Shown piece by piece: positions 1 to 6,819 of a stretch of 9,789 nt of DNA; within the stretch, counting starts at the first letter, position 1; each line of letters opens with the position of its first letter. The translations under genes were made by a program, and so were the position numbers. The stretch spans positions 1 to 9,789 of the forward strand of contig CAYUWM010000056.1 of the NCBI GenBank assembly GCA_964448395.1, given 5' to 3'. The notes under the pieces were generated by a model. That model saw nothing but the letters and a program-made list of their open reading frames with translations, was not told the DNA's origin and did no database searches. This stretch comes from CAYUWM01 sp964448395. GTDB lineage: Bacteria; Chloroflexota; Dehalococcoidia; E44-bin15.

Positions 1-505
1 GATACAGTCGCTCGGCGGTCGCGCGGTGGGCCTGTGCGGCATCGATGGGCGCCTGTTCGAATCGAAGATAAAGGACTCGGTGCACGGCCTCATCGGGGAT
101 ATCGTCCAGGTGAACACCGAGCCGGTGGAGCTGCTGCTGAAGCGGGGGTACATGCCGGTGGTGGCCCCCTCGGGGTTCGGGGTCGACGAGGAGCCGATAT
201 TGAATATCAACGGAGACCCCGCCGCCGGCGCTCTGGCGGCCGCGCTGGGGGCGGAGAAGCTCATCATGCTCACCGATGTCGCCGGTATACTGGATGGCGA
301 CAAGAAGGTGGTGCATTACCTGACGCCCGGCGAGGCGCACTCGCTCATCGATTCGGGGGTGGCCTCCGGCGGGATGATACCCAAGATCGAGGCATGCCTG
401 CGGGCGCTGGAGAGCGTGCCGGTGACCCACATCATCGACGGGCGGGGGCAGCACGCGCTGGCGGACGCGGTTCACGGCAAAGAGATCGGGACGAAGATCG
501 CTTAG
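1..505 (+). CDS. argB: Acetylglutamate kinase, 5' end missing
   Basis: Phosphorylates N-acetyl-L-glutamate with ATP, the second step of arginine synthesis, in the cytoplasm. The frame is open from base 2 to the stop at 503-505, giving 167 codons. The family is usually about 290-300 residues, so over 40 percent (the N-terminal part with the first glycine-rich loop) lies outside the window. Visible family features, in order: a GGRAVGLCGIDGR segment at the left edge, an NINGDPAAG segment from base 203 (substrate and nucleotide region), the GAEKLIMLTDVAGILD strand-loop, the GGMIPKIEACLRAL segment, and a C-terminal VTHIIDGR. The GTG at 26 is in frame but is an internal valine codon, because homology continues upstream of it. 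The argD start follows after 12 bp. The identification is secure; what is missing is only cut by the window. Confidence 0.96.
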   Translation, partial: IQSLGGRAVGLCGIDGRLFESKIKDSVHGLIGDIVQVNTEPVELLLKRGYMPVVAPSGFGVDEEPILNINGDPAAGALAAALGAEKLIMLTDVAGILDGDKKVVHYLTPGEAHSLIDSGVASGGMIPKIEACLRALESVPVTHIIDGRGQHALADAVHGKEIGTKIA

Positions 506-517
506 AAACGGAGACGG

Positions 518-1714
518 ATGACTGACTGGCAGGAGCTGGAGCGGAAATACATGATGGGCGTCACCAAACGCCTGCCGGTTACCATGGTGCGGGGCGAGGG
601 GGCGCGGGTGTGGGACGACAGCGGGAGGGAGTACCTCGATTTTGTCGGCGGGTGGGCGGTAAACATACTGGGCCACGCCCATCCGGTGATGGTGGAGGCC
701 ATAACGCAGCAGGCGCGCACCCTGATCCACACTTCGAACCAGGTTTACACCGTGCCTCAGGTGCAACTGGCGGGGCTGCTGGTGAACAGCAGCTGCCTCG
801 ACAAGGCGTTTTTCTGCAACAGCGGTGCCGAGGCGGGGGAAGGGGCGGTGAAGCTCGCCCGCAGGTACGGCAAGCTCAATCTGAACGGTGCTTACGAGGT
901 CATCACCAGCATCAGCTCGTTCCACGGGCGCACCCTGGCGATGACCGCCGCCACCGGTCAGCAGAAGTTCCAGGCGCCCTACGTGCCGCTCCCCGAGGGC
1001 TTCGTCAACGTGAGGTACGATGACGCCGATGCGATCAGGAAGGCCACCGGTGACAGGACCTGCGCGGTGATGCTGGAGCCGGTGCAGGGGGAGGGTGGGG
1101 TGAACGTCCCCGGCGAAGGCTATCTGAAGGACGTTCGCTCCTGGTGCAATGAGCGGGGCATCGTCCTCATACTGGACGAGGTGCAGACGGGCGTGGGGCG
1201 GATGGGGACGCTGTTCGCCTACCAGCAGTTCGGCGTGGAGCCGGACATCATGACGCTGGCCAAGGGACTGGGGGGCGGCATGGCCATCGGCGCCATAATG
1301 GCGAAGGAGAAATTCTCGGTGTTCGCTCCGGGGGAGCACGGGACAACCTTCGGCGGCAACCCGCTGGCCTGTGCCGCGGCGCATGCGGTGCTTAAATACG
1401 TGCTGGAGAACGGAGTCGTCGAGAACTGCAGCCGCGTCGGTAAGTACCTGAAGGATAAACTCGAGGGGCTGAAGTCGAAACACGATTTCATCGTCGAGGT
1501 CAGGGGACGGGGACTGCTGCTGGCGGTCGAGTTCTCCGGCGAGGTCGCCGACCAGGTGGTCAACCGGTGCCTCGGCGAGGGGCTGCTGCTCAACATGGTC
1601 AAGCCCAACGCGGTGCGCTTCATGCCGCCGCTGATCATCACCGAGGGCGATGTGGACGAGGCGATGGGCATAGTGGAGAAGGTGCTGCCGCAGGTCGAAC
1701 TGCAGCGACAGTGA
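518..1714 (+). CDS. argD: Acetylornithine aminotransferase (class III, PLP-dependent)
   Basis: Transfers the amino group from glutamate to N-acetylglutamate semialdehyde to make N-acetylornithine. Related enzymes also accept succinyldiaminopimelate or ornithine, so substrate breadth is open. At 398 aa it is full length for the family. Class III aminotransferase landmarks: NSGAEA at residues 101-106 (PLP phosphate binding), LDEVQTGVGR with the pyridine-nitrogen aspartate at about D220, LAKGLGGG with the likely Schiff-base lysine K249, and TTFGGN at 276-281. The ATG at 518 follows a GGAG about 6 nt upstream and lies 12 bp after argB, which fits co-transcription. A downstream in-frame ATG pair (551/554) is less likely because the family normally has residues before it. 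Its position between argB and argG/argH supports the arginine assignment over gabT- or rocD-like roles. Confidence 0.95.
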   Translation: MTDWQELERKYMMGVTKRLPVTMVRGEGARVWDDSGREYLDFVGGWAVNILGHAHPVMVEAITQQARTLIHTSNQVYTVPQVQLAGLLVNSSCLDKAFFCNSGAEAGEGAVKLARRYGKLNLNGAYEVITSISSFHGRTLAMTAATGQQKFQAPYVPLPEGFVNVRYDDADAIRKATGDRTCAVMLEPVQGEGGVNVPGEGYLKDVRSWCNERGIVLILDEVQTGVGRMGTLFAYQQFGVEPDIMTLAKGLGGGMAIGAIMAKEKFSVFAPGEHGTTFGGNPLACAAAHAVLKYVLENGVVENCSRVGKYLKDKLEGLKSKHDFIVEVRGRGLLLAVEFSGEVADQVVNRCLGEGLLLNMVKPNAVRFMPPLIITEGDVDEAMGIVEKVLPQVELQRQ

Positions 1715-1772
1715 GGGACTGCGGAGTGTGAAGCTAGGGTCGGATCGCATAGCGACAGTGAAGGTCTACGAG

Positions 1773-1801
1773 TTTACAGACAGGGTCAGAAACGGTAAAC
1801 A
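1773..1801 (+). promoter_or_regulatory. Weak candidate internal promoter before argG
   Basis: TTTACA at 1773-1778 matches the sigma70 -35 box at 5 of 6 positions. After exactly 17 bp comes TAAACA at 1796-1801, which matches the -10 box at only 3 of 6. It lies in the 122-bp argD-argG interval, the longest non-coding stretch left of the assembly gap and clearly AT-richer than the flanking genes. Transcription would start near 1808, about 29 nt before the argG ATG. The poor -10 keeps confidence low; argG may instead simply be read through from argD. Confidence 0.3.
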
Positions 1802-1836
1802 TAGGTTAGTAAATACAGATTCGTGAGGTTGAAAGA

Positions 1837-3066
<1,230 letters not shown>

Positions 3067-3071
3067 GTCCC

Positions 3072-4442
3072 ATGCGCGACCGATTCAAGAAGGATGTCGA
3101 TAAGCTGGTGCGGGAGTACACCGCCTCCGTGGCCTTCGATATGCTGCTGTACAACCAGGACATCGACGGCTCCATCGCCCACGCCAGGATGCTGGCCAGG
3201 CAGGGCATCATATCGACTGAAGAATCGAAGGATATCGTCAACGCTCTCGAGGACATCCGAGAGGAGATAGACAGCGGCCGGTTCACCCTCAGCGAGGAGC
3301 TGGAGGACGTGCACATGAATATCGAGGCGCGCCTCATCGAGAAGGTGGGGGAGGCGGGGCGCAGGCTGCACACCGCTCGCTCGCGGAACGACCAGGTCGC
3401 TGTTGACATGCGGCTGTTCGTGAAGGAGGCCATCGCGCATACCGTGGAGAAAGTGGTGGAACTGCAGGAGGCGATCGTCGACGTGGCGGAGGCGAATAAA
3501 GATGTGATAATGCCGGGATACACCCACCTGCAGCGGGCGCAGCCGGTGCTGCTGGCCCATCACCTGCTGGCCTATTTCGAGATGCTGCAGCGGGACGTGG
3601 ACCGTTTCGGCGACTGCTGGATACGCGCCGATGTGCTGCCCCTGGGGAGCGGTGCGCTGGCCGGCGTGCCGTACGATATCGACCGCGAGTTCCTGGCTCA
3701 GGAGCTGGAGTTCGGCGAGATCAGCGAGAACAGCATGGACGCGGTCTCCGACCGCGACTTCGTCATCGAGTACCAGGCGGCGGCCAGCATCGCCATGATG
3801 CACCTGTCGCGGCTCGCCGAGGAGTTGGTGCTGTGGTCGTCGCAGGAGTTCGGGTTCGTCGAGATAGACGATGCCTACGCCACCGGCTCCAGCATAATGC
3901 CGCAGAAGAAGAACCCCGACGTCGCCGAGCTGGCGCGGGGCAAGACGGGGCGGGTCTACGGCAACCTGATGGGGATACTAACCGTGATGAAGTCGCTGCC
4001 CCTGGCGTATAACCGCGATATGCAGGAAGACAAGGAAGGGTTGTTCGATACGGTGGGTACCCTGCTGTCGACACTGGAGGTCTTCAGCGGCATGGTCGCC
4101 GGCATCAGGGTCAACGGCGAACGCACCCGGGTCGCCGCCGAGGAAGGCTACATACTGGCTACCGACCTGGCGGACTACCTGGTGGGCAAGGGGGTGCCCT
4201 TCCGCGAGGCTCACGGTATAGTCGGCCGGCTGGTGCAGTACGCTATCGATCATGGCAAGGCGCTGAAGGATTTGAGCCTAGACGAATACAAAAAGTTCTC
4301 TCCGCTGTTTGAGGAGGAGGCGCGTTCGATAACGGCGGAGACGTCGGTAGCGGCGCGGGATGTCGCCGGGGGCACCGCGCCGGCGCAGGTGGAGCGGCAG
4401 CTGGCGCGGGCGAGGGATCTGATAAAGGGCGAAGATGGTTGA
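3072..4442 (+). CDS. argH: Argininosuccinate lyase
   Basis: Cleaves argininosuccinate to arginine and fumarate, the last step of the pathway; it belongs to the fumarase/aspartase superfamily and acts as a homotetramer. The protein has 456 aa, the normal length. The conserved regions are all present: HTARSRNDQVA at residues 100-110, GYTHLQ with the likely catalytic-region histidine H152, and the superfamily signature GSSIMPQKKNP at 272-282, whose serine loop carries the catalytic serine. The start at 3072 has a near-ideal ribosome binding site, and the N-terminus (MRDRFKKDVDKLVREYTASV) aligns by eye with the family pattern of a charged helix leading to the substrate-binding region. The last 8 nt overlap the start of rpe. 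Confidence 0.97.
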   Translation: MRDRFKKDVDKLVREYTASVAFDMLLYNQDIDGSIAHARMLARQGIISTEESKDIVNALEDIREEIDSGRFTLSEELEDVHMNIEARLIEKVGEAGRRLHTARSRNDQVAVDMRLFVKEAIAHTVEKVVELQEAIVDVAEANKDVIMPGYTHLQRAQPVLLAHHLLAYFEMLQRDVDRFGDCWIRADVLPLGSGALAGVPYDIDREFLAQELEFGEISENSMDAVSDRDFVIEYQAAASIAMMHLSRLAEELVLWSSQEFGFVEIDDAYATGSSIMPQKKNPDVAELARGKTGRVYGNLMGILTVMKSLPLAYNRDMQEDKEGLFDTVGTLLSTLEVFSGMVAGIRVNGERTRVAAEEGYILATDLADYLVGKGVPFREAHGIVGRLVQYAIDHGKALKDLSLDEYKKFSPLFEEEARSITAETSVAARDVAGGTAPAQVERQLARARDLIKGEDG

Positions 4443-4856
4443 ACCCAGGATCAAGATAGCGCCCTCCATCCTCTCCGCCGACTTCGCCCGTCTCGGGGAG
4501 CAGGTGGCGGAGGCGGACAGGGCGGGGGCGGACTACATCCACGTCGATGTGATGGACGGCCAGTTCGTGCCGCCGATAACCATCGGGTCGGTGGTGGTCG
4601 CAGCCATACGGCCGTGCACCGATATCCCCCTGGACGTCCACCTGATGATCGAGAGCCCGGAGCGCCAGCTGGAGCAGTTCGCCAGGGCAGGGGCGGCTAT
4701 CATAACGGTCCACGCCGAGGTGTGCCCCGACCTGCGCCAGGAGGTGAGGGCGATAAAGGCGCTGGGGGTGAAGGCCGGCGTGTCGGTAAACCCGGCGACG
4801 CCGATTGACATAATCGATTATATCCTCCCTGAGCTGGACCTGGTGCTGGTGATGTC
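4435..4856 (+). CDS. rpe: Ribulose-phosphate 3-epimerase, 3' end lost in assembly gap
   Basis: Interconverts ribulose-5-phosphate and xylulose-5-phosphate in the pentose phosphate pathway. About 140 residues of the usual 215-225 are visible before the N run. The TIM-barrel front half is typical: APSILSADF at residues 9-17, HVDVMDGQFVP with metal ligand H36 and catalytic/metal D38, and DVHLMIE with metal ligand H69. The sequence ends at LVLVMS, just where the family continues with the phosphate-binding VNPGFGGQ loop. The second catalytic aspartate is therefore in the gap. The ATG overlaps argH by 8 nt and has AAAGGG at 4424-4429 as ribosome binding site, so it looks like the last visible gene of the arg transcript. 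A sugar-phosphate gene there has no direct arginine role. The truncation is an assembly effect and not evidence of a pseudogene. Confidence 0.94.
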
Positions 4857-4956
4857 NNNNNNNNNNNNNNNNNNNNNNNNNNNNNNNNNNNNNNNNNNNN
4901 NNNNNNNNNNNNNNNNNNNNNNNNNNNNNNNNNNNNNNNNNNNNNNNNNNNNNNNN
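4857..4956. other. Assembly gap of exactly 100 N
   Basis: The run is exactly 100 bases, the conventional placeholder for a gap of unknown size. The missing ends of its neighbours do not fit in it: rpe needs roughly 75-85 more codons (over 220 nt) and rpmB about 5 more plus a stop. The true gap is therefore longer than drawn, or the two sides come from contigs joined by scaffolding. Linkage of the left and right halves should be treated as unproven. Confidence 0.97.
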
Positions 4957-5129
4957 AGCTGATTCCTCAAGCAGCGGGTGCAGATATTGACCCGCACCTT
5001 CTTACCGTCGACCAATACCGTCTTCTTCTGGGAATTGACGTTCCACTGCCGGTTGGTGCGGCGCTTGGAGTGGCTGACGTTATGCCCGAACTGGGGCGTT
5101 TTTCCGCAGATATCACATTTACCTGGCAT
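4957..5129 (-). CDS. rpmB: 50S ribosomal protein L28, last codons in gap
   Basis: Structural protein of the large ribosomal subunit. Reading the - strand from the ATG at 5129-5127 gives MPGKCDICGKTPQFGHNVSH and on to CTRCLRNQ, 57 complete codons before the N run; the family is about 60-65 aa, so only about five residues and the stop are missing. It is the zinc-binding (C+) form, with cysteines at 5, 8, 50 and 53 forming a zinc ribbon, and has the typical basic centre (SHSKRRTNRQWN). The frame extends further upstream, but the start chosen has AAAGGA at 5140-5135 as ribosome binding site, and L28 always begins just before the CxxC. It is transcribed away from the kinase gene. Confidence 0.95.
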
Positions 5130-5138
5130 TTTTTTCCT

Positions 5139-5167
5139 TTGACCAAATCGCAAATTTGCAGTAGAAT
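5139..5167 (+). promoter_or_regulatory. Sigma70-type promoter for the DAK2 kinase-recG-argS transcript
   Basis: The -35 box TTGACC at 5139-5144 (5 of 6 to consensus) is followed by a 17-bp spacer and the -10 box TAGAAT at 5162-5167 (5 of 6). The predicted start is near 5174, giving a leader of about 44 nt to the ATG at 5218. Its -35 overlaps the ribosome binding site region of rpmB on the other strand. It is the best promoter match I found in the window. Confidence 0.72.
5150..5159. repeat. Perfect 10-bp palindrome in promoter spacer, possible operator
   Basis: GCAAATTTGC reads the same on both strands and lies wholly between the -35 and -10 of the + promoter. Transcription of rpmB also crosses it, within that gene's leader. 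A half-turn palindrome in this place could bind a small dimeric regulator. A match of this size can also arise by chance, and only one copy is seen, so function is inferred from position alone. Confidence 0.35.
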
Positions 5168-5177
5168 TGACCAATTG

Positions 5178-5206
5178 AGGATACCACAAATCGGGACTCA
5201 TGGCAA
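5178..5206 (-). promoter_or_regulatory. Sigma70-type promoter for rpmB
   Basis: On the - strand, TTGCCA (5206-5201; 5 of 6 to the -35 consensus) is followed by a 17-bp spacer and TATCCT (5183-5178; 4 of 6 to the -10 consensus). The start would be near 5171, giving a leader of about 40 nt to the rpmB ATG at 5129. Its -35 box lies over the ribosome binding site region of the kinase gene. It faces the + strand promoter and overlaps its transcript. Confidence 0.62.
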
Positions 5207-5211
5207 GAAGG
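5206..5211 (+). promoter_or_regulatory. Shine-Dalgarno that favours the 5218 start of the kinase gene
   Basis: AGAAGG lies 6 nt before the ATG at 5218. The alternative ATG at 5200 has only a GGGA 3 nt upstream, too close for a normal site. The 5218 start also removes MARRVG, an N-terminal addition for which I know no family counterpart. Confidence 0.6.
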
Positions 5212-5217
5212 GTAGGG

Positions 5218-6819
5218 ATGCAAGTAAAAAACTGCTGTAGCGGGCGCGATCTGGTAGAGATGTTCGGCAGCGCCTCGGCGTGGCTGGAGCGGAACGCGGC
5301 CCACATTAATTCCCTCAATGTCTACCCCGTGCCTGACGGCGACACCGGGATCAATATGCTGCTGACCATGCGTTCCGCGGTGGCGGAGGGGTCGAGGGCC
5401 AACGATGACAGCGCCTCGGAGGTGGTCCGCGCCATAGCCCACGGCGCCCTCATGGGGGCCAGGGGAAACAGCGGGGTGATCCTCTCCCAGATATTGCGCG
5501 GCCTGGCAACTCCCCTCGACGGCAAAGAGCTTCTGGATGGCGGCGACCTGGCCGCGGGGCTGGCAGCCGGCTCCGAGCTGGCCTATAAGGCAGTGAGCCA
5601 TCCCGTTGAGGGAACGATACTGACGGTTATCCGGGAGGCATCCACCGCCGCCCGGGGGGTATGCGGAACCAATGACCTGTGCACCATCCTGGAGGTCACT
5701 GCGGCCGCGGCCAAGGAAACGGTGGCCAGAACGCCTTCCATGCTCGCAGTGCTGCGCGAGGCGGGGGTGGTGGATGCCGGGGGGTTGGGTCTGTACGTGA
5801 TCTTCGAGGGGTTCCTGCGTTACCTGCGGGGGGATGTCGATGAATATGAAGCCGGTGAGACTATATCCGCCGCCCATCTGGAGGTGAGCCCGGACGGGGA
5901 GGAGCACTGCTACGGCTACTGCACCGAGTTCATGATCGAGGGGCAGGGACTGAACCCCGGTGATATCAGGGAGTACCTGGAAACCATCGGCCAGTCGGTG
6001 CTGGTGGTGGCGGACGATGATTTCCTGCGCGCCCATGTCCATACCCCGGACCCGGATGCCGCGCTGGGGTATGCTTCATCACTGGGCAAGCTGCATCAGG
6101 TCAAGGTGCAGAATATGGACGAGCAGCATGAGGATTTCATCACCATGAAAAGGCCGCCCAAGATCGGCATAGCCACGGTGGCGGTGGCCTCGGGTCAGGG
6201 TATGGAGGAAGTGTTCCGCAGCCTGGGGGTCAGCGCCGTGGTCGCCGGCGGGCCGACGATGAACCCCTCCACCGAGGAGCTGCTGAGGGCGGTCAGGGCG
6301 GTGGCGTCGGAGCGGGTCATCATCCTGCCCAACGATCCCAACATCGTACTCACCGCCAAGCAGGTTTGCGGCCTGAGCGATAAAGAGGTGGCCATCGTGC
6401 CTACCAGGACTATACCGCAGGGGGTGGCTGCGATCCTGGCTCTCGGCAGCGAGGGCAGCCTTGAGGAGAACGTTGCTGCCATGGAGCAGGCGGCTGCGGC
6501 GGTGCGCACGGTGGAGATAACCACTGCGGTGCGCTCCTCCAAGGTCGGCGGACTGGTCATGGAGAAGGGGCAGGCGATAGCCCTGCTCGATGGGGGGCTG
6601 TTGGCGGCAGGCGATAATATTCCACAGCTGGTCGTCGATGTACTCTCAGGGATAGATTTATCGAGGAGCGAGATCATAACGGTCTATTACGGCGCCGATA
6701 CCGACAGCGCCGAAGCCGGCGAACTTGCAGAGTCGCTGCGTCATCAATATCCCCATCTCGAGGTGGAGCCCATATTCGGCGGGCAACCCCATTACAACTA
6801 CATCATCTCCGTGGAGTAA
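5218..6819 (+). CDS. DAK2-domain protein, FakA/YloV-like fatty acid kinase
   Basis: Belongs to the family of FakA (YloV), an ATP-dependent kinase that phosphorylates fatty acids held by a DegV-type FakB carrier. This role is family knowledge and not proven here. The 533-aa length fits FakA (about 550). The N-terminal DhaL-like domain (about residues 8-200) has NVYPVPDGDTGINM at 34-47, where D40 and D42 are the expected magnesium ligands, and GARGNSG at 80-86, the nucleotide-binding turn. A middle domain follows. The C-terminal half contains MKRPPKIGIATVAVASGQGM and a GGPTMNPSTEELL segment typical of the FakA C-terminal domain. No signal peptide or membrane segment is apparent. An alternative start at 5200 would add six residues. 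No FakB/DegV gene is in the window. The stop overlaps the recG start (TAATG), so the two are likely translationally coupled. Confidence 0.88.
   Translation: MQVKNCCSGRDLVEMFGSASAWLERNAAHINSLNVYPVPDGDTGINMLLTMRSAVAEGSRANDDSASEVVRAIAHGALMGARGNSGVILSQILRGLATPLDGKELLDGGDLAAGLAAGSELAYKAVSHPVEGTILTVIREASTAARGVCGTNDLCTILEVTAAAAKETVARTPSMLAVLREAGVVDAGGLGLYVIFEGFLRYLRGDVDEYEAGETISAAHLEVSPDGEEHCYGYCTEFMIEGQGLNPGDIREYLETIGQSVLVVADDDFLRAHVHTPDPDAALGYASSLGKLHQVKVQNMDEQHEDFITMKRPPKIGIATVAVASGQGMEEVFRSLGVSAVVAGGPTMNPSTEELLRAVRAVASERVIILPNDPNIVLTAKQVCGLSDKEVAIVPTRTIPQGVAAILALGSEGSLEENVAAMEQAAAAVRTVEITTAVRSSKVGGLVMEKGQAIALLDGGLLAAGDNIPQLVVDVLSGIDLSRSEIITVYYGADTDSAEAGELAESLRHQYPHLEVEPIFGGQPHYNYIISVE

Noticed and set aside
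26..28. GTG as the true start of argB.
   Set aside because: Conserved kinase sequence (QSLGGRA) continues in frame upstream to the window edge, so this is an internal codon.
1745..1755. TCGC-ATA-GCGA hairpin after argD as a terminator.
   Set aside because: Only a 4-bp stem and no following T run; it cannot be supported as an intrinsic terminator.
4435..4962. The rpe frame apparently closing at a stop just after the gap.
   Set aside because: The stop comes after an artificial 100-N placeholder and belongs to the opposite-strand rpmB region; the true rpe end is not in the window.
5130..5135. T run near the rpmB start as part of a terminator for rightward transcription.
   Set aside because: No GC-rich stem precedes it. 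On the - strand it is the A-rich spacer between the rpmB ribosome binding site and its ATG.
4818..5318. A 166-codon - strand frame that appears to bridge the N run and extend L28 at both ends.
   Set aside because: The 100 N length is arbitrary, so frame continuity across it has no meaning. The upstream extension lacks support, since L28 starts just before its first CxxC at 5129.
5119..6042. 307-codon open frame antisense to the kinase gene, running into rpmB.
   Set aside because: Mirrors the DAK2 domain coding sequence and shows no family motif; a GC-rich shadow.
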